Assembly (NCBI GenBank): GCA_949752745.1
Contig: OX457027.1
Location: 58,780,053-58,844,052 of the forward strand
Reading direction: 5' to 3'
Source: Protula sp. h YS-2021
Taxonomy: Eukaryota; Annelida; Polychaeta; Sabellida; Serpulidae
DNA length: 64,000 nt
Shown here: one piece after another, positions 11,174-40,900 of the stretch
Layout of the letters: every line of letters begins with the position of its first letter
How positions within the stretch are numbered: position 1 is the stretch's first letter
Program-made: the position numbers and the translations under genes
The notes under the pieces: model-generated
Seen by the model: the letters and a program-made list of their open reading frames with translations, nothing else
Database searches by the model: none
Told to the model about the DNA's origin: nothing

Positions 11174-12325
11174 GTGATACAAATAAAAATGTTATACCCT
11201 GCTTATAACTCGATGCCACGTGTTGACGAGTGGCCTGAAAATACAAATTACATGGTTGTTTCCATAGAAAATTATGAGAGTAACTCTGGCAACGATGAAC
11301 GTAAAGTAAGTGGGTTACAGCAAATAGTTTCTATTAAACGTAAAATATCAAGTAAACAACGTGAAACAAAAGAAAACTGAAACCAATCGAAGATGTATCG
11401 TTAGAGGTAGAAAAAAGCCAATAAGCAAAGATGAGCAACGTTTCGAAACGTCAACACCACAACAGAAAGTAAGCGAACCAGAAATCTCTTTGAATGTTTC
11501 ATTTAATAAATTAAATAAAGAAATAGAAAAAGAAAAAAATATCTTCAAATCCATCAGAAATTGGCACTGTAAAACTTAAGCAAGAAATCCCGAAAATCCT
11601 GTAATACAAAAAAGTTTTTAAAAAATTCAGATAATGTTCCATGTACCAACAGAGACCCAAAAAGGTAAAAACGTAAAAGGCATTCATCTATTTGGGTACT
11701 GATGACTGATGACTCAGTGCGACGCGTGTGATGAATGCTATCATTGGGCAATGTATCAATATACCCAGGATATGGCATGGACATATTCACGACGGGATAC
11801 TGCGAGATATTCTCAGCTTTGAAACATGGTTCTCGTCTGACAGTTGAATATTTATCGAACTGTTCACCATAGAAAGCAATAGCAGCTCATGCAAGGTAGT
11901 TCAATCAATTTTTCGTTATCAATAATTATCCCAGTCAACCGAAATGGTATAAATTTTACACATTTTCACCCAAACTCCTTTTCGATTTTTGGAGTATCTA
12001 CTTTCAGATCAATATAGATAGTTTACATTGACTCGTTCTCGTGTTTCATGTCAAAGAAAAAATAATAAGTGTGTGCAATTCAACAGGTTCTAAGCATGAT
12101 AAAGTTTTGAGCTTTTTAATACAATATTTATGTAAACCAAGCTTAATTAAAAAATTTAAGCCCGAAAATTATAAGAGTTGGAAAGTCAGATATTTTAGTG
12201 ACATAAAAGAGGTTATTCCTCAAACAGATAATGTAAGTTGTGGTCCTTTCACCTGTTTCATGGCCAAGTGTTTAACGTATGATATTAAATTATCCACTTT
12301 TTGCAAGACGGACCATTGCATATGA
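11174..12325 (+). pseudogene. Decayed gene with Ulp1/SENP-like (C48) cysteine-protease end
   Basis: Near the 3' end the frame reads NIDSLH, an in-frame TGA (12029-12031), then KPENYKSWKVRYFSDIKEVI, then PQTDNVSCGPFTCFMAKCL. Gln-x2-Asn-x2-SCG is the oxyanion Gln plus catalytic Cys arrangement of C48 (Ulp1/SENP) peptidases. Upstream, two overlapping Lys/Glu-rich frames (11174-11380, 11361-11579) may be the N-terminal part, shifted by a frameshift. The region between, which should hold the catalytic His, has several stops. C48 domains also occur in DNA-transposon proteins, so origin from a mobile element is likely but unproven. Confidence 0.6.
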
Positions 12326-13644
12326 AATATTTGATGATAGAATATGTAGCAATAAGTTGTTTTTTGTGCTAATGTTTGTTCTAAAGAAGTTGTTACAGAA
12401 GGTTTCTGTAACAATATTTAAATTATGAACGTACATCTTTGTTATTTGTAATTGTTATATGGATACAACAGTTTATCAAGCTTTACCTTGTCTTTTATTG
12501 TCTTTGCGCTGCTAACACAGAAGAAAACAAAATATGATCATCTTTATTTATATTTAACATGTTTCTTTCTTTACAAAAGCACCATACTACAGAACAGAAA
12601 ATGTACATTACACAGCAATATTAGGCACAATAATCGTATTGATGCGGCATGCATATCAAACAGTACCTTTATGAATAACATTTTTCTCCTAACTGTTAGA
12701 TAAATAGCTTGTTGATTTTTAAAATAAGTTAACATACACTTCACTTAAGAATATTGTCTTATAACATTCAATTAGATCATTACTATATCTTTCAAATGTT
12801 CGTTTTACTAACAAGAATAATTTTAGAACCTTTAGAGAAATAGTTTCTTTTTACGACATCAATGTTCACTTCCTGAAGGAATATTTTCACCACCGCAAAT
12901 TTTACGATAAAATCCTTATTTTCTTATAGCGTATTTGCTGATAGCTTCAGCCCGGTATGGGGAGATATGTAGATTTGTACTTTGTGACGAATCTAACAAC
13001 AAACGGTCGTATATTACTTTTGTACTTCTTGGTGAAAACAAACGCTGCCCTGTGCAAAAAAAAAAAATTATACCTCCCGGTTCAAGAAGAATGGCTACAA
13101 GGCGTAGACGTATCTACAAAAACTAGAAGCTCATTCGCTAGCGAAATGTTAAACACTTGACAAAATTAAAACGCAAAAATACTTCCTTCAATGGGTTATT
13201 TCTTGAATAGTACATTGCAAACAACACAGCTTGAATAAGCCGAGTAGTGTTTGGTTGTTGTTGACTTAAAGTTTTATTGACTGATTAGGTATACGCCTTG
13301 TCATCTATTTACGCAGTGAGAGCTCGCACAAAGCTCACTGAGCAAATGTGTATTCTGTGCTGTCGTTAAATGCTACGCATTTACTTGCAAAAACACCCTC
13401 TTTTCATTTGGCGTTTTAACAAAGAAAACGAAACCAAAGACGAAAATAAAAAGTGACATGCACATGTTCAGATCAAGCTCCTCATAAGTCCCAAGTTTCA
13501 TGGTCGTAGGGCCCATAGTGTCAGAGACGAAGAAGACACAAAAAAAATCGGGAAAAGTGTCAAGAAGAAAAAAAAGGGACGAATTTTGCTCGAATTTTAA
13601 TTGGATTTTTATTCGTACAAATGTATCTGTTTAGTTAGATCGAA
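12326..13644. other. Intergenic stretch, nothing recognised
   Basis: AT-rich sequence without a supportable gene or clear repeat structure. Confidence 0.4.
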
Positions 13645-14202
13645 CCGGTGTAACAGGATATCTTGCCCTCCCCCCCGGACAAGATATCCTAGGATATCTT
13701 GGCCCCCCTTTGGAAGCCAAGTTATCCTAGTATATCTTGGCCCTCAGATAATAGAAAAATAAAAAGAATGCCTATTTATATATTTTATTTTTCATTACAC
13801 TAAACTTTACACTAAATGTGACAAGCATCGAACCAAAAGAACACATAAATCGCAAGAGTGGAAGATGGAGACTCCAAAACGGAGGCATGAATCAAAACAG
13901 AGAATAATAACGTACAGCACAGCGAAACTATGGACATGGTGTGTGCCAGCGACAGAATTGCAATCAAGATGAACGCTGTTAAGATTGGGCGTGGATTCGA
14001 ATTTGAGGTCAAATGCAATAAAAAAAAACTACTCATTCTTAAAAGACTATTGATTGATTGATTGATCAAACATACATCAATCAAACATGAAACACTAACT
14101 GACATTTCTTTCAAGTGAAGTTTTCATGTGAAATCCTGGGATATCTTGTCCCGGGGGGGGGGGGGGAAGGTATACGGGGGCCAAGATATCCTAGGACACC
14201 GG
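13645..14202. mobile_element. Miniature inverted-repeat element with palindromic ends
   Basis: Both termini begin CCGGTGT inward (left CCGGTGTAACAGGATATC; right the inverse of CCGGTGTCCTAGGATATC). Inside the left end is a perfect 22-bp palindrome at 13680-13701 (half-site CAAGATATCCT), and CAAGATATCC/GGATATCTTG words with C- or G-tracts occur at both ends. A 100-codon minus-strand frame inside (13812-14114) is hydrophobic and unrecognised, probably chance. Confidence 0.65.
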
Positions 14203-15176
14203 CACTCCATATCTTTTCTTGCCACTAAACTTGTAGAATTGGGATTCTTGAACAATAGGGTGAGTCGCCAGTTCTCGAATAATTTTCCAAACTCTTTGGT
14301 GCTTTCTCTGGGTATCCTCGACAGGGAAATCCATTGACGTCACTTTGAATCCTGGAGTGCCACGGGGGTGTGACCATGATGTAGAGGGGAGAATGGCTGA
14401 GTGCTGTCATCGATGCAACTAACCAGCTACAACATTTGTGCGAACACAACCCCTTTTTATTAATAAAAAGTGAAGTTTGTTCCCACAAATGATCTTTGGT
14501 TTTTGTTGGGTCGACATGAGGCTTGAAAACCAGAATTTAAAAGCTGATGGCTATGTCTTGATTGTGACCTCACCTTTAATGCAATTATACCGTTACCATA
14601 CAGTACCATATACCACACCGTTAAGTGTACACACTGCTGTTTATCCTAATCACCTTCATATTACCTCTCAATCCCCAACCCCCGCCCCCCCCCCCTCTTT
14701 CAGGGGAGACTGGTAGCTCTCAGCCACGTCTCTGCTATCTTTAATTACGTAAAAACTTCATTTACTTCGCAAAAACTTAGAATTCCCTTATCTCCACTTT
14801 TAGATGGGTTTCCCTTTGGATAGAATTACCACACAATACAAAAGAAACTTTTTTTCTCGCAGATAGAATGAACCCCATCCCGCCTTTCATCCTGCCGACC
14901 AATGCGAATACAGTTAACACAAAGTGCTACGTCACTGAAGACGTCAGTCATTCCCTTTAAGTGTGGCGTTGTCAACACACGCCATTCTGTGTACTCCGCA
15001 AATTTTTAGGAAAAAGTGAACTAGTTCAAGGTGCGAATTCCCTTCTATTAGTTTTATTTTATAGCTAAAGGACTATTTTTTCTCATATGGTAGTTTGGAT
15101 AAAATTAGCCCACGATCAAGCAAGAATTTTAGCATCTTGTACTTCGGTCAGCTAGTTGTTGAGCTTGTACGTAACG
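14203..15176. other. Intergenic stretch upstream of the VWDE-like gene
   Basis: No core-promoter element could be assigned. A C-tract lies at about 14683-14694. Confidence 0.35.
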
Positions 15177-15370
15177 ATGACACCTTATTCGGTCTGGGGA
15201 AGTGTGCCTCTGTTCTCCACCAGAAGTCTACAGGATCGAGTTTTACTCACTAGTTTCCAGCACACATCGCCATGGAGTTTTCTGAGTCTTCTCAGCCTGC
15301 TGTGCCTGTTAAGACTCCAAGCGTTACCTTGTGTCTGCTCCATCACTGAATGGTCAATCACGGTTCATAG
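15177..15370 (+). other. Candidate signal-peptide exon upstream of the VWDE-like gene
   Basis: An ATG-initiated frame here contains a strong hydrophobic core (SFLSLLSLLCLLRL) followed by ALPCVCS, which looks like a signal peptide with a cleavage region. It ends at a possible donor, CATAG|GTAACG. That donor leaves phase 2, whereas the next mini-exons need phase 1, so a bridging exon would be required. It could be the first exon of the VWDE-like gene or simply a chance ORF. Confidence 0.25.
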
Positions 15371-16505
15371 GTAACGTAAATATCAAAATTTCATCTTCCA
15401 TTTCTTTAAATATTCCTTAAGATACACTGAGAAAAACAAGCTGTCCTGCTGGAATAGTTCTTTACCAAAGAGATTTTTTTGAAAAATTTGAAAAGGCGTA
15501 ACATATTTAAATGATTTATGACAACGTTCTTAAAATCTTGATCTATTTCATTCTGTTGTATTCTAGACGATTTATCGTTCCACTAAAAGTTCAGAACCAG
15601 TTATATTATCTCATTAAAGAATCATTGTTCAATCCACATTATGTTAATGACATAAAATATTTTGGGCGCGGCTAAAATTGATATTATGATTATTTTGGCG
15701 ATTTTGTCCTTACGATTACCTTCATTGTGCCTTATCATACTTATCTAAGCCATAAAAATGTCTTCTCCGTTTTCCATTATTGAAAGATAAAGATTGTCGT
15801 TATAAATATGTGTGTTAATTCTAATCGCGGCATCATTCCGCACCAGTGTTTAGAAGTAAACCAATAATGTATAATAAGATAAGACACGATAAGTCACTGT
15901 GGTCTAGATTGATGACAACCTGTTTGTTACTTAATGTTTTACTTATTGAATACAATTTACTTCCTCCTCTTTACCATGTCTGGTAAATAGGTTTAATAAA
16001 CACACCCTTGTGAATAAACAATCTTTTACTTCACTTTTTTCAGATTTATTTATTTGCTACTTATCAAAGGCGCAGAATGCACTGTGCTTTCGAAACAAGT
16101 ATTTGGTATATTATCTCCATGCCATACACGTTTTATAGCTATTGCATTAAACAAATCATCTTCCTTTAAACAATAATAGATATAAGTCGAAGTGTAAATA
16201 AAACCAAAATTCATCATAGACAAAATTATTGTTCTAAGACATATCTACGGCTTGATTAAGACACTGTGCTTGTATTTTATGGTCTAGATTACAATGATAA
16301 ATAAAGAATGAAGTTGAAAATGCGACATGACACATAATAACATGCGATATTTTCCACTCACACTCTGCATTTCATCACGAGATGTAAAGCTTAAGCTAAA
16401 ACTTTAACATATTAATGTTATTTACAATAAAATCGAATATGAGTTTAACAAATATTAAAGTACAAACAAAAACCAAAGAAGTTGCTTTTCTTGTTTTCTT
16501 CGTAG

Positions 16506-16553
16506 CTGTGCTTATACCGCATAATTATAGTATGGTTACTCCAAACACTGGTG
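16506..16553 (+). other. Candidate 48-nt mini-exon in the partial first repeat unit
   Basis: The sequence lies between a good acceptor (TTTTCTTCGTAG) and a near-perfect donor (G|GTAAGT), is 48 nt long, open, and phase 1-1 like the mini-exons downstream. The matching place in the third unit (about 21920-21967) lacks a good donor, and in the two middle units it is interrupted by the 1.07-kb inserted element. It may be a real exon, a cryptic one, or coincidence. Confidence 0.25.
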
Positions 16554-16897
16554 GTAAGTGCTGTGCAACTGCACAAATTCCTAGTTTCTTTCACTATGAA
16601 TTTTCCGCAACGAAAAAATAGAGATTTACATTCTATTTTCAGTTTGAAACAAAACGAGCTAAAGATCAAGAAATTGTTTAATTCTGCTGTTTTGTATAAG
16701 GGCAAATTATTTTGATTTGAGATTTTTTACTTTTAAAAGCGTCTTGTCATGAATTATTTTTAATACAATGTAATCGCTGTGTATTTTAAAATCAAGATAA
16801 AATTGAATTTTTGAAGAAATGTAAGAGATCCATACATTTGCGTAAACGTAATGTTGGTCCTGCAAGCTTTTTACATGGATGACCACAACAGATCCAG

Positions 16898-34366
<17,469 letters not shown>

Positions 34367-34801
34367 ACGAGTTTGACCGTGATAAAATCTTATTTTATTG
34401 TTTCGTTGGTTAAGATTTTTGAAACCTGTGAGCATTGGTGTCAGAACAAGATGGTGGTTTAACAACATTGAAGATACACATAAACAAGAAATTTGATACT
34501 ACACTGAATTTCAGAAGAAAGTTTATACCTAAAAATAAATGATTTGTGGTTCCAAACGATTAGGTTCGCACTCACAACTGCTCAATTTTTGAAAAAAGTT
34601 GTGCTTTTTGGCAAACAAATGGCTAGGACACATTTTAGTAAGTGAGACTGTATAACATCAAAAGTATGTGAACGGTAAAAATGTAACCACTGGTTTGGTC
34701 CAGTTGCATTTTTGCTCCATTGTGGATAGTACTACTTCGCTTTATTTAAAAGAGATTGAGCTAAAGTTCTCTGCTAAAATTATAAAAAAAATCATTAATA
34801 A

Positions 34802-34913
34802 GGGGAAGTCATAACTCAATGCAGAGCCGAGAATTGATAATCTTGAGACCGTTGGCTTGACGCTGAGCGCTTTAACACTGACTTGTGGAACATGAGTCAC
34901 AGGACATGGGGCA
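34802..34913 (+). repeat. tRNA-derived SINE, degraded copy
   Basis: It opens with GGGGAAGTCATAACTCAATG and shares the later blocks TTGAGACCGTTGG, GCGCTTTAACACTGAC and ACATGAGT with the better copy about 465 bases downstream. The B-box region (GGCTTGACGC) is eroded. Confidence 0.6.
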
Positions 34914-35266
34914 TAACGAACAAATCAACCCTTCTTTTCAGCGTCAACTTTTTTGTCCTTCAGTATACTCAAGAAAGCTTTGAGATATAATATGGTAGCT
35001 GAAAGTATCAATTTCATTAATTGCCTGCTTCGCAGTAACTATAAAAGATGCTGAAATCTACTGATGGGGTCATAATTTTAGCAACAAGTTTACAAACATA
35101 TTCCACCGTAAAAAAGATGGTTATTTATAACTATAAATCAATTATTGTGTTATATTTTAGAAATGTGTTTGATAAGTGTTGCCTATTACACACATATTAC
35201 GTTGTTAGAATTATGACAAATCCCTGCTTGTAACTGTTTTAAGTTTTTTGTCCATTTTAATAATAA

Positions 35267-35395
35267 GGGGAAGTCGTAACTCAATGGCAGAGCTGTGATT
35301 TGATGATCTTGAGACCGTTGGTTTGAATCCGGCCAGCGGTGGATGGCGAGGGATTTCATGGGCGCTTTAACACTGACATGAATGGGACATGAGTT
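35267..35395 (+). repeat. tRNA-derived SINE
   Basis: A tRNA-like head: TAACTCAATGG (35277-35287) resembles a box A and GGTTTGAATCC (35320-35330) differs by one base from the box B consensus GGTTCGANTCC, at normal internal-promoter spacing. The head is followed by a non-tRNA tail shared with the copy at 34802. It does not fold into a clean tRNA, so this is a SINE and not a tRNA gene. Confidence 0.7.
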
Positions 35396-37057
35396 ACTTC
35401 TTCTTATCCCAGAATTCAAAATTACCGCTCATTGGTATTGTTATGAACTTTTTTCATGTCTTTTACTATTTTTCTATCAAAAGGTGTGTGTTTATGAATA
35501 ATTGCAGAAATATTGCTTATATATGAATTATTAATATCTGTTCTCTGCGGTATTTTATTCGAGGTTTACACATTTTGTTTTAGATTATATGTTGCTTTTT
35601 GTTGGTTTATGTTTGCTTATCTACTCATGCCTGTTGTTTAGAAAATAAGTAATTTGCAAAATTTTATATTTTATTTATTTATTCAAGAATTTTTATAATT
35701 GTGTGATACTGATAACACAAGGACGTTTTTATAATAAATAATTCTGCAATGGTTGATATATGTGAAATCATTTCTTCCCTTTGATTGTTAAAAAAATAAT
35801 AAAAGTGTTCTGCTTTGAGAAATAGCTCATGTCTGCTTTTGTTGTGTTTTGTAAAGAAAATAATAAAGACACAGACTTTGAATAATGGTAAATAATCTTT
35901 CATACTGGCTTATACAACGTGTCAAACATATGAGTTTAAGTCTCGCAGGATTTATATACGTTGAGAACATATAAGCAGTCGAATGCACATTTAGATTTAT
36001 GATAGGTAAAGTATTATTATTTTTTGGAATGAAGTTTTCTTAACTTCCTAATACATATAATAAGATAGTTAAATAATAAAATTAAATACTTACAGGTTGG
36101 TGATCCGTGATTTCGTTCAACATTGGACATTTTTAGAATGTTTGGGAATCGTTAACAATTCTAAAACTCTTTTTAAACTTCGCTTCCCCGATAAAAAACT
36201 AAAACTTAAAACAACCGGTGTACAAGCTCAAAGCATTTACAACGCATAAATAGATAGAGAGTACATTTTAGCGGCGTTCTTTAGTACACTCAAGGTTGTG
36301 ACGAAAGCTCATGACTGTGAACTACGCATCAATGAAGTATTGGATGATTGGCAGCACGGAACGTATTCGCTACCCTAAGTTCTTGTGGCTCTAGCAAATG
36401 CAACACAACAATTATAATGTACACAAAACCACATGTCACCCTTCTAACTATATAACAATTATGTACTGTTGTGATATTTCAACATGGGGAAAACGTTAAT
36501 ATTTCAGAAGGATTTCAAACCTGCCAACCCAACAATATGAAAATAATAATTCACTTGAATTTGGTGTTATGATGTTATAGTGTCGTAAGAGTAGCAGCAC
36601 TCTTGGCGTAATACTACATGCCCTTAACTGCTCTGATATGCCATTGCATTTTTATAAGACAACACAAACATCGCATTTTTGCTACAAATAGATCTTCACT
36701 TACAGCTTTTTAGTATTTTCAAGCAACATATATCGATTATATAGAAGGCTGTTTTAATTATTTTCTTGTACATTGTATTTGTATTTCTTACAAACAATTT
36801 TATTTTAGAAAAATCGCAATTTTTAGAAATGGTTTTGAATTTTAAGCTGGATGACAATTACAATTTTTGGGAATTTCGATATTTCTCTTTCCGCTACCTC
36901 TCTTTCTTTCGATTATATCTACCGAAACTTTCGGAAACTAATTTCAGGAAATACCATTGAGTACATTCTGTAACACCAAAACCAATTCACATGTGAATGG
37001 CTTGCAGTTGAAATGTTTAAGCCGTTCCATCTGTATTAGACACTTGCACCATGACAT

Positions 37058-37940
37058 TTACTTTCTCTTGAGCATGGAATGAACAAATAGCTGTATCAAG
37101 GAAGAACATGGCTTGACATGATAAGCCAGCATCTGATGCTGTTGGCAACACCGCTCCGGTTCAGCCACTGGTCTGTAAAAATTTGAACACACCACAGCTG
37201 TTGTCATCCGGAGTGTAAAATTGAGGAATGACGCTGTTCTCAAGAAATCTGCTTTGGCGTAGATATCTCTTACCCAATGCTCTTTTGAGCAACTGTCCAA
37301 AAATATGTTTCCATCACTTGAAACTGTTGAAGCAACTTTCTAGTCTTATCTGGGCAGTAAGTCATCCACTCATTGACAGGCAGTTTCTTGAATGGTCAGC
37401 ATGCCGTGCATCTCTATAATCTTTGCCAGGATTTGTCCCTCCCTAATATGCTCGGGCAAACTCTTTCATGATACTTTAACATCAGTGCCAAAAGATAAAA
37501 TGTCCATTACCCTTATCACCAAGTGATACACCCAATAATTTCCAAATGGTGTACATGGAATGTAGGGGTAAAATGTAATGGTTCAGGAAGAATTGCCAGA
37601 ACAATGTTCGTCTTAACGGTAAAATCATGGCAGTGAATTCCTTTCCAGAAAACTTTAATCAGTGATATCTTATTGAAATAATGTTTTTGGAAGGAAAAGT
37701 AGACGTAGTACTTTGTTCTTGTCAGAAATCTCAAGAGCGGCTTCAAGGAATTCGTAAAATCCGGCTGATAGGTTAGCTGTTGCTACAAAGCCATCTCTAT
37801 CACAGACACTGGCAAATGAGGATCCCTTGTTGTATATTTCGATATGCTTATGTGTAAAACTAAGGTTGCTATTTGCAAGCGTGGTGATAGTATGGCTCTC
37901 GGTAAGAAGCCATATGACAGCTGGTTCATGTAACCATAGA
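37058..37940 (-). pseudogene. Decayed unrecognised coding sequence
   Basis: Minus-strand pieces in order: EPAVIWLLTESHTITTLANS running into SSFASVCDRDGFVATANLSA and GFYEFLEAALEISDKNK, then after shifts FWKGIHCHDFTVKTNIVL, SFGTDVKVS, SLPEYIREGQILAK, NIFLDSCSKEHWVRDIYAKA. Composition is strongly protein-like but split by stops and frameshifts. No intron signals were needed, so an old retrocopy or transposon gene is likely. Family not recognised. Confidence 0.4.
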
Positions 37941-37944
37941 AATG

Positions 37945-37986
37945 TAACGAAGGTACCATAGAAATGTAACTATGGTACCTTCGTTA
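37945..37986. repeat. Perfect 17-bp inverted repeat with 8-base loop
   Basis: Arms TAACGAAGGTACCATAG and CTATGGTACCTTCGTTA match without error around AAATGTAA. It sits just outside the start of the decayed coding stretch at 37058-37940. A third partial copy of the arm (ACCATAGAAATGTAA) lies immediately before it at 37933. Confidence 0.95.
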
Positions 37987-40900
37987 ATACTCACTTTTAC
38001 TTAATCTGAATACAGCTGCATAATCGTGGAGTTTTGTACAAGATATATGTCTCTTTGTAAATTGTTCATTTGGCTCAATGATAAGATTTAAAACGCAGTT
38101 TTTCTGTTCCTCCGGTTTACTTATATTTTCTTAACTTCTACTGGAACTGGTGATAGAGAGAAGGCAGGTGGTTTCTAAAAATAAACGACAAAGATTGTTT
38201 TGTCTTGGCTTGCAAGAGTAGAAGCCTTAACGAAAAAGTTTTTCGTGGGACATCAGTCTGACTTTAAAATATCCTGGCAAATTCATAAGGGTCGAAAAAT
38301 CATAATCATGATAAAATAGCGTAAAATGGTCTGTAAGAAGTACATTCAGTGGTCATATATAAGACTTATATATGATCGCTAAAATATAGCTGAACGCTAT
38401 AATAGAGTTTACAAAGGAAAGTTTTTAAGATCTCTTGAAACATTTGAATTAAAGATTGCAAACGAAAAATATGTAATTTAGCTTAATTTGTCCGTTCAGG
38501 TGATAGTATTGCATACGGATGTGATAGAAGTTTGTGCGGGATGTGGTGAGACACTTCTTTATTGACATGTGCTTACAAACCACAGAATACCTAGTTTTAC
38601 CATTTGTGATTTCCATTCAACCGAAACACCGCATTTCTACTTATTTCATCGATCTCTAACAAACATGCTGATATATGCGCAAGTATTTGTATGTACTAAG
38701 ATTCGCTGTGTTGTTCACGCCATGTGAGGTAATCTGGCCAATCTTTTTCATAAGTTTTATTGTTTTATTCCATTATCATCTGCTAGGTTAATAGCAGTGG
38801 TTAAATATTGTTTTGAATCTAAAATAATTACCTGACAAAAAGTCAGTACCGCATGTCATCTTGCCACATGTAGTTTAATACTTTAATAGTTTAAACATCA
38901 TTAAATTATACTCTAAAAATTTAGAGTATTTAGTAATGCTAACCGAGAAAGCACAGTGTGATTTAACAGACACTGGATGATTTTTGGATGCGAACGATAC
39001 AGCAGTGGATTCTGAAAAGGGATAAAATTTTTAAACATCACGTTAGTTTTAGCTCTATTGCATATTAGCAAAGCACATTTGGCTAAAGAGCGTATCCGTA
39101 CAGCAATGTGCAAATCGGACTCGTCACTCAGTGCACTGTTGTTTGGGTCTGCTCAATAATGTGGCAAAACTTCAACTACTTCAACAGATGAGCTATTTAC
39201 AGCCAAAGCGAGGTTCTTATTTGGCACATTTATGTCTACTGCTGGGGTCAATGCTAATGCTTTCGAAATATTTAACTACTGTGTCTAAATACAGTTAGTG
39301 CTGTGTTCCACCTCTATTGTCTATACCAGCAGCAGTGTGTGACATGACAGAACTATTTATTATTTATGAATAGTAAAGTTGTCTTTAAATCAAGCTAGAA
39401 TAAATGTTTTAACTCCATTTCTTTATCGCTTATATAAATAATTTTGGCGTCGCTAGTATCGTCGCTAGTATTTATTTTGTTGTGTTAAACTGGATTCATT
39501 ATTTTTCTGTTACGACTATACTTGCTATGAAAGGACTGAATTACACTTAAACTTTGGAAACATTGCCACTTACCTTGGGATGTCGGAGTAAGGTAATTAC
39601 TACATCAGCTACTTCTTGTTGCGTCGCGAGTATAAGTGCCTTCCTTCTTCGCAATTGGTGCTGTTGATATTTCGCGGTATAATTAAGCATTTAGTTCTCA
39701 ACACTGAAAAAATTCTATAATTAATTTAAATAGTGGTCATTATTTTTCTCATAGGAGCAGTTTTAATCTGTAATGTGACCCTTAATGCAAACATTTGAAT
39801 GATAGACCAAAGATTGTTATGTTTCCGTTTTACAGCGAGCATCAATACTGTGAACTTATCACCAGCCCAGCTAACATCACACTGCGTAAAAGTAAGACTG
39901 CAGACTGCGATATTAGAAAATCAATGGCATAACAAATTACAACACGTATACAGAGCAATTATCCTCGAATTATGTTTAAAAAAAGCAATACAAACCAAAA
40001 AATTATGCTATTGAAAGAAACAGAGAAAAGGTTAATTGTCAGACATTACCATCAAATGTTGCGTTCAAAATTCCTTTTCAGTAGTGCAATTATTACATTT
40101 TCCTAACAACATCGTTCGTACAGCGTTTGTATGCAAACATATTATAATTAATCTTAGACTATTAAAAAGAATTGTATAGAGGGGTTGACAAAATAAGTAC
40201 ACTTTAGTAAAAGCATACCAACAGCATAATTATACCAGAAATACAATGTTTAAACATAGGACACCAATTAATGCCTTAAGAGCTGATACGTGAGATGTCG
40301 GCAAGGGAATATGAGAGGCCTGGTGACTTAAACAATGCAGCGTTGCGACCACACATCCGCTATCCTCGACTTCTGTCAAACGTTGTTATAAACGCAGTGT
40401 AGCGTTCCGACCAAACATCCGCTATCCTTGACTTCTGTCGAGCGTTGGTATACACTGAATAAGCGTCGGAAAATTGTATAGAGGTCAGAAAATGGAGGTT
40501 GTAAAGATGCGTGGATCAGAACCAAGTGATATCCAAATAATGTTATCGCTCATCAGAAATGAAAGCCATGACATGTCTTCTCAACAAGAGGCCAGCATGA
40601 GGGTGAACAATGGAAAAACTTAAGAAGCGCGAAAGTGTTTTTTTTCTCTGCTTTTGAAAAATATTCGTAAAAATGCATATATGCATATATTGCAATACCG
40701 GATGTGGTTGTGATTGCGACCATAGAACATCTAATCAACGTCTTTCGCATAGCATTGAATAGATGTTGAATAACCAACGCTGTTCAGGCGTTGATTATCC
40801 GGCGCCTAATCAATGTTGTAAAGACGTCGGAAAAATAGTAAACTATAACTGAGATCCAGACAGTGACAATCATAGGTGTCGTGATCACCCTTCCGTCAAA

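Larger units (their letters stand above)
34367..37057. other. Downstream of the VWDE-like gene, AT-rich intergenic
   Basis: Apart from the two SINEs nothing was recognised. The 3' UTR of the VWDE-like gene must start here, but its end cannot be fixed. Confidence 0.45.
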
